From Cyclobacteriaceae bacterium (GTDB lineage Bacteria > Bacteroidota > Bacteroidia > Cytophagales > Cyclobacteriaceae): a stretch of 32,121 nucleotides of DNA. Where the stretch lies: positions 1 to 32,121 of the forward strand of contig JAOUKH010000015.1 in assembly GCA_029882685.1 (NCBI GenBank), in the 5' to 3' direction. Of this stretch, positions 1 through 8,322 are shown piece after piece; position 1 is the first letter of the stretch, and each line of letters begins with the position of its first letter. The notes under the pieces were generated by a model that worked only from the letters and a program-made list of their open reading frames with translations, had not been told where the DNA came from and made no database searches. A program made the translations under genes and the position numbers.

Positions 1-860
1 ATCCTGACGTGGTTATTTTAGTTGATTTTGGTGGTTTTAATATGCGAATTGCTAAATTTTGTAAGCAAAATAACATCAAGGTGTTTTATTATATTTCTCC
101 AAAGGTTTGGGCATGGAATCAATCAAGAGCTTTGAAACTAAAGGAAAATGTGGATCGATTGTTTTGCATATTACCTTTCGAAAAGAATTTTTTTAAAAAA
201 TATGATTGGGAAGTGGATTACGTAGGTAACCCAGTAATGGATGCAGTAAAATCACATGTTGTTGATAAAAATTTTAAAGTGAAATGGGAGTTAGAAGCTG
301 ATAGAAAGATCATAGCTCTTCTTCCTGGAAGTAGAAAGCAAGAATTAAATAATATGCTTCCTGTCATGCGTAAAGTGGTAAAACGATTTCCTGAATATCA
401 ATTTGCAGTAGCTGCTATTCGAAATTTTGACAAGTCACTGTATGGTTTAATTTGTAAAGAGCCAAATGTTAAATTAGTTTATGAAGACACTTATAATCTA
501 TTGGCACATTCTACATCTGCAGTAGTTACTTCTGGTACAGCAACACTAGAAACGGCACTATGGAAAGTACCCCAAGTAGTACCTTATCGATCAAGTCCAA
601 TTACTATGTTTATTGCAAAGTTATTGGTGAAACTGAAATATATATCATTAGTAAACCTGATTGTAGATAGAGAAGTTGTAAAAGAATATATACAAGAAAA
701 CATGACAGAGGATAATATTTCTACAGAACTTATAGCCATTACTCAGGGTAATAAAAGAAAACAAATACTCGAAGACTATGATGATTTGTTCAATATTTTG
801 GGTAAAGAAAGTGTTTCTAATAAGACAGCTATGTTGATGGTGAAGTATTTAAATGAATAA
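1..860 (+). CDS. lpxB: Lipid-A-disaccharide synthase, C-terminal part (5' end outside window)
   Basis: Glycosyltransferase (GT19 family) that joins UDP-2,3-diacylglucosamine and lipid X to make the lipid A disaccharide at the inner face of the cytoplasmic membrane. The reading frame is open from base 3 (Pro-Asp just before VVILVDFGGFN), so the gene starts upstream. About 285 residues are visible; the family is usually about 370-390, so roughly 90-100 N-terminal residues are missing. Visible family signatures are VDFGGFNMRIAK, SPKVWAWNQSR, LLPGSRKQE and the UDP-sugar site region SGTATLETALWKVPQVVPY. It ends only 5 bp before the stop codon of convergent mnmA. Its presence shows a Gram-negative envelope with lipid A. 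No damage is seen in the visible part. Confidence 0.93.
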   Translation, partial: PDVVILVDFGGFNMRIAKFCKQNNIKVFYYISPKVWAWNQSRALKLKENVDRLFCILPFEKNFFKKYDWEVDYVGNPVMDAVKSHVVDKNFKVKWELEADRKIIALLPGSRKQELNNMLPVMRKVVKRFPEYQFAVAAIRNFDKSLYGLICKEPNVKLVYEDTYNLLAHSTSAVVTSGTATLETALWKVPQVVPYRSSPITMFIAKLLVKLKYISLVNLIVDREVVKEYIQENMTEDNISTELIAITQGNKRKQILEDYDDLFNILGKESVSNKTAMLMVKYLNE

Positions 861-865
861 ATTAT

Positions 866-2062
866 CTACCCAATAACTCCCGAACCAATTAATTCTTCGC
901 CATCGTACCAAGCTACAAACTGACCTGCTGCAATGGCTTTTTGAGGAGTGTCAAAAATAATATAAAGACCTTCTTCACGCATGTGAAGTATGGCATTATC
1001 TAATTTCTGTCGATATCTGATTCTTGAAAGGTAATGTGTTTTTTCACCAACTTTTAATGAAAGATCATCCCGCACCCAATGAATATCATCTTTTGCTACA
1101 AATAACCCTTTCCTTAATAAACCTGGATGATTTTCTCCCTGACCAGTGTATATAATATTGTCATTTGTATCCGTATCAATAATAAATAGAGGAAGTGGTT
1201 TGCCACCAATATTTAGTCCTTTACGCTGGCCAATAGTATAAAAATGAGCACCATTATGTTCGCCTACTACTTCCCCATCATTTGCTGAGTAGGTTAAAGA
1301 TGAAGTAACTGCTTTAAGTGTAATCGTATCAGTTCCGTTTATTTCAAAATTGATAGGGTTGTTATTATAAATGTCTGCACTGTTAGGTATTTCAATTACT
1401 TGCCCTTTTTTAGGAAGAAGTTTTTGTTGAAGAAAATCAGGCAGTCGTACTTTGCCTATAAAACATAGCCCTTGAGAATCTTTTTTCTCTGCTGTAATTA
1501 AGTTTGCTTTTTTAGCAATTTCTCGTACTTCAGATTTAGTTAAATGCCCTATTGGGAATAAAGCCTTACTTAATTGAGCTTGTGTAAGCTGACATAAGAA
1601 ATAACTTTGATCTTTATTATTATCTTTACCTGCAAGTAAACGATATATACTTTCCCCATTTTTACTAATTTCTTCTTTCTGGCAATAATGACCTGTAGCT
1701 ACGTAGTCAGCGTTTAATCGTAAGGCAGCCTTTAAAAACACATCAAATTTTATTTCTCTATTGCAAAGAACATCAGGATTTGGAGTTCTTCCTCGCTGAT
1801 ATTCATCAAACATATAGTCAACTATACGAGTTTTATATTCTTTGCTTAAGTCGATAGCCTGAAACGGAATTTCCAATTTTTCAGCTACAATCATGGCATC
1901 ATTGCTGTCTTCTAGCCAAGGACATTCATCGCTAATAGTTACCGAGTCATCATGCCAGTTTTTCATAAACATACCAATAACTTCATAACCTTGTTTTTTC
2001 AACAAGTATGCAGATACACTAGAATCAACACCTCCTGATAAACCTACAACTACTCTTTTCAT
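866..2062 (-). CDS. mnmA: tRNA-specific 2-thiouridylase MnmA
   Basis: Installs the 2-thio group on U34 of tRNA(Lys/Glu/Gln), using ATP to adenylate the uridine and a cysteine persulfide as sulfur donor. The 398-residue product starts with the PP-loop SGGVDSS (residues 9-15). The two catalytic cysteines expected in the family are present: C100 in LCNREIKF and C200 in [14 protein letters not shown] and DQSYFL follow the family pattern, and the C-terminal beta-barrel includes [10 protein letters not shown]. Length is slightly above the usual 360-380, with a modest insert near residues 220-265. ATG start at 2062, about 20 nt downstream of a good -7 box. Convergent with lpxB; transcribed away from the nrdJ upstream region. 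Confidence 0.95.
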   Translation of the reverse strand: MKRVVVGLSGGVDSSVSAYLLKKQGYEVIGMFMKNWHDDSVTISDECPWLEDSNDAMIVAEKLEIPFQAIDLSKEYKTRIVDYMFDEYQRGRTPNPDVLCNREIKFDVFLKAALRLNADYVATGHYCQKEEISKNGESIYRLLAGKDNNKDQSYFLCQLTQAQLSKALFPIGHLTKSEVREIAKKANLITAEKKDSQGLCFIGKVRLPDFLQQKLLPKKGQVIEIPNSADIYNNNPINFEINGTDTITLKAVTSSLTYSANDGEVVGEHNGAHFYTIGQRKGLNIGGKPLPLFIIDTDTNDNIIYTGQGENHPGLLRKGLFVAKDDIHWVRDDLSLKVGEKTHYLSRIRYRQKLDNAILHMREEGLYIIFDTPQKAIAAGQFVAWYDGEELIGSGVIG

Positions 2063-2081
2063 TTTATTAACTATTAGTTTA

Positions 2082-2089
2082 CAAAGTTA
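2082..2089 (-). promoter_or_regulatory. Likely mnmA promoter, -7 box TAACTTTG
   Basis: On the minus strand TAACTTTG matches the Bacteroidota -7 consensus TAnnTTTG and lies about 20 nt before the mnmA ATG, implying a leader of roughly 15 nt. A TTG occurs about 14 nt upstream, somewhat closer than the usual -33 spacing, so only the -7 element is well supported. Confidence 0.5.
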
Positions 2090-2123
2090 TGTTATAGAAT
2101 GCACAATCTGTAATAACTTAAAA

Positions 2124-2131
2124 TAAGTTTG
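2124..2131 (+). promoter_or_regulatory. Possible nrdJ promoter, -7 box TAAGTTTG
   Basis: TAAGTTTG on the plus strand fits TAnnTTTG but lies about 215 nt upstream of the nrdJ ATG and has no obvious -33 TTG. If used, nrdJ would have a long leader. No closer exact match was found between here and 2346. Confidence 0.25.
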
Positions 2132-2346
2132 TTTTGTACTGAAAGCTTGCATTGAAATTTTGTTTTTATTGTGATTAGTCCAGTATTTAGTTATTGTAAA
2201 TGCTAAACCTATAAATATTTATAATACTGATAGTTAGGTGTATATAATTAAATATTAGGTTTATTGATGTGGATAAATTATCAAAATAATAATAGATAAA
2301 AAGGTCTTAAATACTTATTATAGTATTCATTTTTTAGACTACAATT

Positions 2347-5001
2347 ATGGTAACTACTCTTTTAGAAATTCCTTTTGAAAATGTTGAAGAAACTAAGCCT
2401 AAACAATTAAGTAAGCCAAATACAAACCCTGTTTCTAGGAAAAAATTACTTAATAAACTTATTCAACCACAATTAAGTAAATCAAGCCAAAAACAAAAGG
2501 TTGTAAGTAAGGAGGAAGCATTGCAGTGTGCTACTAAATATTTTAAAGGCGATGAATTAGCAGCAAAAGTATGGTTGGACAAATATTCACTAAAGGATAC
2601 ACTTGGCTCAGTTTACGAGTTGTCTCCAAAGGATATGCATTTGAGATTAAGTGCTGAAATAGCCCGTGTAGAAAGTAAGTACCCCAATCCTTTACAAGAG
2701 GATCATATTTTCAACTTACTAGACAAGTTTAAATACCTTGTTCCACAAGGAGGACCTATGACTGGGATTGGCAATAATTTTCAATATGCATCTTTATCAA
2801 ATTGTTTTGTGGTAGGTCATGAAGGGGATGCAGATTCTTATGGAGCGGTAATGAAAACTGATGAGGAACAAGTTCAATTGATGAAGAGAAGAGGGGGAGT
2901 AGGACATGATTTGTCAGGTGTTAGACCTACGGGCACACAAGTGCAAAATAGTGCACTAACAGCTACAGGTATTCTTCCATTCATGGAACGTTATTCTAAT
3001 TCCACACGCGAAGTAGCTCAAGGAGGAAGAAGAGGAGCCTTAATGCTTAGCTTAAACGTTAAGCACCCAGATATTGAAAAATTTATTGATGCCAAAAAAG
3101 ATTCCACTAAAATAACAGGAGCAAATGTTTCGGTAAAAATCACGGATGATTTTATGAAGGCAGTAAAAGAGAAGAAAGAATTTCAGATTCAGTTTCCAGT
3201 TGATTCATCCCACCCATTGATAAAAGACAATATAGATGCTCATAAACTTTGGAGTAATATTGTTCATAATGCGTGGCAATCAGCAGAACCTGGATTGCTT
3301 TTTTGGGATACAATAATTAATGAATCAGTGGCTGATTCTTATGCTGATCAGGGATTCAAAACTGTATCTACAAATCCATGTGGTGAAATTCCATTGTGCC
3401 CTTATGATAGTTGCCGTTTATTGGCTATAAACTTATATAGTTATGTGGAACAGCCCTTCACGCAAAAAGCAGCATTTAATTTTGATAAATTCCGAAAACA
3501 TGCAAAATACGCTCAGCGTATTATGGATGATATTGTTGACCTGGAAATTGAGAAAATTGATAGAATTCTTGAGAAAATAGATAAAGATCCTGAACCCTAT
3601 GAAATTAAAAGAACAGAGTATAAACTGTGGAATAAAATTAAGCAAAAGTGCATAGATGGAAGAAGACAAGGGATAGGAATAACGGCAGAAGGTGATATGT
3701 TGGCTGCTATGGGATTACGATATGGCTCTAATGAAGCTATAGAGCATGCAGTTAAAGTACATAAAACATTAGCTATTGAAGTATATAAAGGTTCTGTAGA
3801 GTTGGCTAAAGAGCGTGGAGCATTTCCCTTATTTAATTGGGAAAAGGAAAAGAATAGCGGCTTCATGAAACGGATAACTAATGAAAGCCCATCATTATTT
3901 AAAGAAATGAAAAAATATGGACGTAGAAATATTTCTATGCTTACAATAGCGCCAACAGGAACTACTAGTATGATGACTCAAACTACAAGTGGAATTGAAC
4001 CTGTTTTTAGCATAAATTATAAAAGACGAGTAAAAATTAATCCCGAAGATAAAAAATCAACACCTTCTTTTATTGATAAGTCAGGAGATGCATGGAAAGA
4101 GTATAATGTGTTTCATCATCATTTTGAAACTTGGTTAAAAACAAATCAATATGATATTGATAAAATTAAGACTATTCCCGATAAAGAACTTCAAGAGATA
4201 ATTGCACTTTCGCCTTATCATAGAGCTACTGCGAATGACGTAGATTGGATTAGTAAAGTAAAAATGCAAGGAGCCATTCAGAAATGGGTGGATCACTCCA
4301 TAAGTGTGACGGTAAATCTTCCTAATAACACTAAAAAAGAGTTAATAGGCGAAATATATTTTAAAGCATGGGAAAGTGGTTGTAAAGGGATAACTGTTTA
4401 TAGAGATGGTTCAAGAGATGGTATATTAGTAAATGAAGAAAAAAAAGAACATAAAAATACGTTTAGTATAAAAAGGCCTAAAATTTTAGAAGTTGATATT
4501 ATGCGTTTTAATAATAATCATGAAAAATGGTTAGCTGTAATAGGGAAAATGAAAAACAGACCCTATGAAATTTTTACAGGGAAAGCAGAAGATTCCTTTT
4601 TGTTGCCTAATTATGTTAAAAATGGAAAAGTGATAAAGCATAACGTAAACGGTAGGAATCAATACGATTTACAATTTTGTGATAATGACGGTTATGAAAT
4701 AACAATAGGAGGCTTGTCAAGGGCATTTGATAAAGAATACTGGAATTATGCTAAAATGATATCTGCTATGCTACGTCATGATGTGTCCATAGATAAAATT
4801 GTACATCTAATAAATAATTTGCATTTAAATGATGAGTCACTAAATACTTGGAAAAATGGAGTAGTAAGAGTTTTATCAAAGTATATACCAGATGGCACAA
4901 CACCAAAAAATAAGAAATGCCCTGATTGTAATGAGGAATCTTTAGTATATGAGGAAGGTTGCCTTAATTGTAAAAATTGCGGACACTCAAAATGTGGATA
5001 G
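2347..5001 (+). CDS. nrdJ: Adenosylcobalamin-dependent (class II) ribonucleotide reductase
   Basis: Reduces ribonucleotides to deoxyribonucleotides with a thiyl radical generated from coenzyme B12, independent of oxygen. 884 residues. Key residues are visible: first redox cysteine C153 (SLSNCFVV), N343 and thiyl-radical C345 with E347 in TNPCGEIPL, and partner C356 in YDSCRLLAINL. APTGTTSMM (about 536-544) and GCKGITVYRDGSRDG (about 679-693) are typical class II segments. The C-terminal third holds a TSCPD-like domain and a Cys tail (C858, C861, C872, C875, C878, C883) that may form a zinc ribbon or reductant-exchange tail. The first 50 residues are a Lys/Gln/Ser/Asn-rich extension without an ATP-cone. 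Its stop is 5 bp from that of the Rrf2 gene. No separate small subunit or activase is nearby, as expected for class II. Confidence 0.93.
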   Translation: MVTTLLEIPFENVEETKPKQLSKPNTNPVSRKKLLNKLIQPQLSKSSQKQKVVSKEEALQCATKYFKGDELAAKVWLDKYSLKDTLGSVYELSPKDMHLRLSAEIARVESKYPNPLQEDHIFNLLDKFKYLVPQGGPMTGIGNNFQYASLSNCFVVGHEGDADSYGAVMKTDEEQVQLMKRRGGVGHDLSGVRPTGTQVQNSALTATGILPFMERYSNSTREVAQGGRRGALMLSLNVKHPDIEKFIDAKKDSTKITGANVSVKITDDFMKAVKEKKEFQIQFPVDSSHPLIKDNIDAHKLWSNIVHNAWQSAEPGLLFWDTIINESVADSYADQGFKTVSTNPCGEIPLCPYDSCRLLAINLYSYVEQPFTQKAAFNFDKFRKHAKYAQRIMDDIVDLEIEKIDRILEKIDKDPEPYEIKRTEYKLWNKIKQKCIDGRRQGIGITAEGDMLAAMGLRYGSNEAIEHAVKVHKTLAIEVYKGSVELAKERGAFPLFNWEKEKNSGFMKRITNESPSLFKEMKKYGRRNISMLTIAPTGTTSMMTQTTSGIEPVFSINYKRRVKINPEDKKSTPSFIDKSGDAWKEYNVFHHHFETWLKTNQYDIDKIKTIPDKELQEIIALSPYHRATANDVDWISKVKMQGAIQKWVDHSISVTVNLPNNTKKELIGEIYFKAWESGCKGITVYRDGSRDGILVNEEKKEHKNTFSIKRPKILEVDIMRFNNNHEKWLAVIGKMKNRPYEIFTGKAEDSFLLPNYVKNGKVIKHNVNGRNQYDLQFCDNDGYEITIGGLSRAFDKEYWNYAKMISAMLRHDVSIDKIVHLINNLHLNDESLNTWKNGVVRVLSKYIPDGTTPKNKKCPDCNEESLVYEEGCLNCKNCGHSKCG

Positions 5002-5006
5002 CTTAT

Positions 5007-5450
5007 TTAACTTTTAGAATATAGAATTAAATTAGTTTTACCTTCATTTATTTCATCACAAAGTTGTTTTAATGATTTTTGTGTTAATATTTCTTTAATT
5101 TTATTTTTAACCTGCCTGAAAGTATCATGAACAGGGCATGGAGTGTCATCAGAGCAACGCTTGAATCCAATACCACATTGGTTAAATATTTCAGAACCAT
5201 CAATAAATTCCACCACTTCAATTAACTTAAAATTTCTAATAGGTTTATTGAGTATAAAACCACCATTTGGACCTTTTACTGAAGATAATATTTTTTGTTT
5301 AACTAGTAATTGAAGGATTTTTGCTAAAAAGTGATTAGGAATATTTTGATCGTTGCAAATGGATTTAATACTTACTGGAGTTTTGTTTCCACCCTTAAGA
5401 CCGATGTATAGAATTGCTTGAATAGCGTATTGACAAGATTTTGAAAACAT
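5007..5450 (-). CDS. Rrf2-family transcriptional regulator with Fe-S-type cysteines
   Basis: Small winged-helix DNA-binding regulator, 147 residues. The N-terminus SKSCQYAIQAILYI and the wing segment KGPNGGFILNKP are typical of Rrf2. Three cysteines, C92, C99 and C105 (spacing C-x6-C-x5-C, in QCGIGFKRC and DTPCPVHD), sit where IscR and NsrR bind an Fe-S cluster, so it probably senses iron-sulfur status, nitric oxide or redox state; which one cannot be decided here. No isc/suf genes are adjacent. It is convergent with nrdJ and divergent across a 374-bp gap from a membrane protein. An inverted repeat lies 16 bp before its ATG and could be an autoregulatory operator. Confidence 0.9.
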   Translation of the reverse strand: MFSKSCQYAIQAILYIGLKGGNKTPVSIKSICNDQNIPNHFLAKILQLLVKQKILSSVKGPNGGFILNKPIRNFKLIEVVEFIDGSEIFNQCGIGFKRCSDDTPCPVHDTFRQVKNKIKEILTQKSLKQLCDEINEGKTNLILYSKS

Positions 5451-5465
5451 AAATTATTGTACTTA

Positions 5466-5478
5466 AGATTTCGAATCT
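5466..5478. promoter_or_regulatory. Inverted repeat upstream of the Rrf2 gene
   Basis: AGATT-TCG-AATCT: perfect 5-bp arms around a 3-base centre, 16-28 bp upstream of the Rrf2 ATG, where a repressor would block transcription. Short enough to arise by chance in AT-rich DNA. Confidence 0.35.
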
Positions 5479-5774
5479 ACTAATACGTAATGAATTGGCA
5501 CTACTTTTTTTATTATTAAAATTACTCAATGATGAAAAACAATAACAATGTAATGGAATTATATTTATAATGGGTAAAACATTTGATTAAAAGGATAATA
5601 TTTATCAGTAATAGTTGTATAGTTTGTTTTTTGGTGTGAAAATAACTGCTAAATTATAGAGATAAATAAAATAGTTGTTTTGAAAGAGCATCAATTTTTT
5701 TCATTTAGAATGAATTTTAAAAGAAAAACACTAAATTGAATTTATAAATGTTGAAAAACTAATCAGTATTAAAA

Positions 5775-5794
5775 AAAATAGATTTATCTATTTT
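5775..5794. promoter_or_regulatory. Perfect 9+2+9 inverted repeat upstream of the membrane protein gene
   Basis: Arms AAAATAGAT and ATCTATTTT with a TT centre, ending 30 bp before the ATG at 5825. Position and symmetry suit an operator for a dimeric regulator. It shares the core AGATTT...ATCTA with the repeat next to the Rrf2 gene, making that Rrf2 protein a candidate binder. AT-only arms weaken the case. Confidence 0.42.
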
Positions 5795-5824
5795 AAATGA
5801 CATAAACTAATAATCAATATAAAA

Positions 5825-6577
5825 ATGGAAAATCAGAGTTCTTTATTGGATGTATGGCCTTATTATGCTACTCTAACTGCTAATGTGTTAATTGCATTTG
5901 GTTTTATAGTTCTAGTTATTCACTATGTGAGATTTTCGACTACTAAAGGTTATGCTAAAAAATATGACTACCTCAATAGAAATGAGGCAAAATATCTATT
6001 AGTAGGTAATTTATCATTAATTATAGCGGTTAGCCTTTATTTGAATAGCGCAATGGTTAATTTTTTTAGTCGTGGAGGAATATTTGAGTTGGCAGTAGGT
6101 TTATTTATTTCATCAATAATTGGTGTGGCTTTTGGGTATGCATTATATGCGTATCTTAAATTTTATTACCCATCTATTTTGGAAGAAAAATTAATGAAAT
6201 TAAGATTTAAACCAAGAGTATCTCCTGAAACTGGCAATGTAATGAAATTACTTACAGAAGATGAAGAAGATATTCATTTGACAGACGAAATGATTGAGCA
6301 TGAGGAATCACTAAAATATGAATATGATGTTTGGTTAGATGAAGAATCAGGACATAAATTTATAGAACGATATGATGGACACCAACATGCAAAACTTTGC
6401 CCTAGTTGTAATTTCAGAACATTGAAAGAGTATAAAGAGGAGGAAGTGTTAGCTCCTACTCAATCAAAAGCTGGATTAGGAAAGAAATTTTTCAAATGTT
6501 CATACTGTTCTCATCATGAAACACATGAGGTTAATATTGCTCCATTAAATGAAGAAGTTATAATATTACAGGATTAA
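5825..6577 (+). CDS. Membrane protein with C-terminal zinc-ribbon-like domain, unknown function
   Basis: I do not recognise this 250-residue protein by name. Three hydrophobic stretches (about 16-34, 57-75 and 86-110) suggest a three-pass inner-membrane N-terminal half. It is followed by an acidic linker (TEDEEDIHLTDEMIEHEES, about 145-163) and a soluble tail with CPSC (C192, C195) and CSYC (C225, C228), plus several histidines (186, 188, 230, 231, 234); the two CxxC pairs look like a zinc ribbon or rubredoxin-like knuckle. The gene follows a long intergenic region with an inverted repeat, opposite an Fe-S-type Rrf2 regulator, suggesting redox or nitrosative-stress control (inference). Its stop overlaps that of the convergent gene by 4 bp. 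Confidence 0.8.
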   Translation: MENQSSLLDVWPYYATLTANVLIAFGFIVLVIHYVRFSTTKGYAKKYDYLNRNEAKYLLVGNLSLIIAVSLYLNSAMVNFFSRGGIFELAVGLFISSIIGVAFGYALYAYLKFYYPSILEEKLMKLRFKPRVSPETGNVMKLLTEDEEDIHLTDEMIEHEESLKYEYDVWLDEESGHKFIERYDGHQHAKLCPSCNFRTLKEYKEEEVLAPTQSKAGLGKKFFKCSYCSHHETHEVNIAPLNEEVIILQD

Positions 6578-7092
6578 TTAACTGTATTCTTTTTAATAAT
6601 TTTATTTAACTTCTTTATAATAGATGCATACTCGTAAACTTCATCTTGTGTTATAGAAAAAAGATCATAGCGCTTACCCGTTGTAAGGTCTTTTATATAC
6701 ATTGTAGAGGAAAATAGTTTATGCTTTCCAGGTTCAATACTTTCTCCATTATTATAAGAATTCATCATATCATTTTCTAACACATATTTATAACCGTTAT
6801 TGATAAATTTAAAGTAATCTGATCTATTTGAAATGATGTATTGAAAAGGATAATATGTAGCCTCAAGTTCCAATTCTTTATTGGCTTGTTTAGAAATTAA
6901 GTTTCTGTGGCTGATGCGTTTTCGTTGTGCATAAGGCATGCGCACATCGTTTTCAATCTGTTCATACTTAAGAAAAATAATTTTTTCAGTAGTCAAGTCA
7001 TCAGGAAGTACAACAACTTTTTTTTGACTAATACATATATTAGAGAAAACAAATATTAAGGTTATTATTGTTGAATATTGAAATAGTTTCAT
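6574..7092 (-). CDS. Exported hypothetical protein
   Basis: 172 residues of unrecognised family. Residues 1-22 form a signal peptide (basic MKLF start, hydrophobic core STIITLIFVFSNICIS) with likely cleavage near Ser-Gln, so the protein is periplasmic or secreted; no lipobox is present. The mature part is hydrophilic and rich in Lys, Asn and Tyr, with no catalytic motif I can name. ATG start at 7092, supported by a TAGGTTTG -7 box 23-30 bp upstream. It overlaps the convergent membrane-protein gene by 4 bp at the stop codons. No operon partner. Confidence 0.72.
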   Translation of the reverse strand: MKLFQYSTIITLIFVFSNICISQKKVVVLPDDLTTEKIIFLKYEQIENDVRMPYAQRKRISHRNLISKQANKELELEATYYPFQYIISNRSDYFKFINNGYKYVLENDMMNSYNNGESIEPGKHKLFSSTMYIKDLTTGKRYDLFSITQDEVYEYASIIKKLNKIIKKNTVN

Positions 7093-7114
7093 AGTAATAC
7101 TGTTAGGTTTTTTG

Positions 7115-7122
7115 CAAACCTA
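7115..7122 (-). promoter_or_regulatory. Likely promoter -7 box TAGGTTTG for the exported protein gene
   Basis: On the minus strand TAGGTTTG matches TAnnTTTG exactly and lies 22 bp before the ATG at 7092. It forms one arm of a 7-bp inverted repeat (7104-7122; TAGGTTT, 5-base loop, AAACCTA), so a regulator could bind across it. No clear -33 element. Confidence 0.45.
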
Positions 7123-7261
7123 GAAATTTTTATTAATAAATATATTAATCAATCGCTGAAGTATGAAATATCTTCTTCATTAAACCTATATTCGCTATTG
7201 AATGTAGTTAGCTAAAACATTAGTTATTATATTCGTGCCAAAATTATTTGACTATTATATT

Positions 7262-7747
7262 ATGTCATATCTCCAAAAACTTGATGCAATTGATCGTAGA
7301 ATATTAGAAATTCTGCAATCAAATGGAAAAATTACTAATGCACAACTTGCTGTAGAAGTAGGCTTGTCACCTGCTCCTACCTTAGAGAGGGTGAAGAAAA
7401 TGGAGCGAAATGAAATAATTACCAGTTATCATGCAAAACTGAATCATCAGAGGATAGGCATAGGAGTATCTACTTTTGTATTGGTGACATTAAAGTCGCA
7501 TAACAAAAAACATTTGGAACATTTTGTGAAATGTGTAAATCTAATAGATGAGATAATTGAATGTCACCATATTACAGGAGCAGGAGATTTTATATTAAAA
7601 ATTGTATGTAAGGATATACAAGCGTATCAGCAGTTAATGTTGGAAAAAGTAAGTGATATAGATGGTGTAGATAATCTGCAATCAATGATAGCAATGTCTA
7701 CGTATAAAGATAGTAAAGTAATACCTATTCCAGATGGAGAAAAATGA
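7262..7747 (+). CDS. Lrp/AsnC-family transcriptional regulator
   Basis: Feast/famine regulator of about 161 residues, usually binding DNA as an octamer and sensing an amino acid or related metabolite. The N-terminal helix-turn-helix includes LDAIDRRILEILQSNGKI and LAVEVGLSPAPTLERVKKME; the C-terminal half is the RAM ligand-binding/oligomerisation domain (VLVTLKSHN to ITGAGDFILKIVC). I chose the ATG at 7262 because it begins MSYLQKLDAIDRRIL, as family members do; an in-frame GTG at 7235 would add nine residues. Its TGA overlaps the next gene's ATG (ATGA), so it is co-transcribed and probably translationally coupled with the phosphoribosyltransferase. Ligand and targets are unknown. Confidence 0.9.
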   Translation: MSYLQKLDAIDRRILEILQSNGKITNAQLAVEVGLSPAPTLERVKKMERNEIITSYHAKLNHQRIGIGVSTFVLVTLKSHNKKHLEHFVKCVNLIDEIIECHHITGAGDFILKIVCKDIQAYQQLMLEKVSDIDGVDNLQSMIAMSTYKDSKVIPIPDGEK

Positions 7748-8256
7748 TGAATAATCAAAAAGACTTAATATTGAATGACGGTCAAGTAAGACAGAAAATT
7801 AAAAGAATAGCTTTTCAGATATTGGAAAACAACTATAATGAAAAGGAATTAGTTTTGGCTGGAGTTTGGCAATTAGGATATAAAGTAGCAGAGTTGTTGA
7901 AAGTTGAACTGGAAAAAATATCTAAATTTTCAATATTGTTACTTAGAATAGATTTAGATAAAGAACTACCAACACAAAGTGATATAAAATTAGATAAGAA
8001 AGTAGAAGAGTTGCTATACGATAAGGTTGTTATTATGGTTGATGATGTATTGAATACTGGTAGAACAATGGCGTATAGTCTAAAACCATTTTTAAGTCTA
8101 AAAGTAAAAAAAATAGAAACTACTTCATTGGTAAACAGGAGTCATACTGTATTTCCGATATCTTGTACTTATACAGGGTATGAATTATCCACAACAATAA
8201 ATAATCATGTAGAAGTAGAAATAATAAATAATAATGTAAATGTTTTTCTTGTATAA
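7744..8256 (+). CDS. PyrR-like phosphoribosyltransferase
   Basis: Type I phosphoribosyltransferase fold, 170 residues. The PRPP-binding loop is clear: VVIMVDDVLNTGRTM at about 95-109, with the paired aspartates and TGRT. The general layout resembles PyrR (pyrimidine attenuation regulator / uracil phosphoribosyltransferase), but no pyr genes are adjacent, so the substrate is uncertain and I give no symbol. ATG at 7744 overlaps the Lrp-family gene by 4 bp; a second ATG follows immediately at 7747. Coupling to an amino-acid-type regulator suggests a role in nucleotide salvage or sensing tied to nutrient state (inference). A 66-bp gap separates it from the histidine kinase. Confidence 0.85.
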   Translation: MMNNQKDLILNDGQVRQKIKRIAFQILENNYNEKELVLAGVWQLGYKVAELLKVELEKISKFSILLLRIDLDKELPTQSDIKLDKKVEELLYDKVVIMVDDVLNTGRTMAYSLKPFLSLKVKKIETTSLVNRSHTVFPISCTYTGYELSTTINNHVEVEIINNNVNVFLV

Positions 8257-8322
8257 AGGTTTGATCAAGTATTTTTCAACTTGTCATAATTTCCATTAGT
8301 TTATTATATTTAGGTATTATTT

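Larger units (their letters stand above)
5451..5824. promoter_or_regulatory. 374-bp divergent intergenic region
   Basis: AT-rich gap between the Rrf2 gene (minus) and the zinc-ribbon membrane protein (plus). It contains an inverted repeat near each gene (5466-5478 and 5775-5794), no convincing ORF (the best ATG string, near 5528, encodes only about 13 residues) and no exact TAnnTTTG box next to either start. It is unusually long for this compact region, so it probably carries both promoters and operators; an undetected small RNA is possible but not supported. Confidence 0.4.

Noticed and set aside
2063-2346. Cobalamin riboswitch before the B12-dependent reductase
   Set aside because: No B12-box-like sequence (GCCACTG) or GC-containing stem array is seen; the gap is plain AT-rich DNA.
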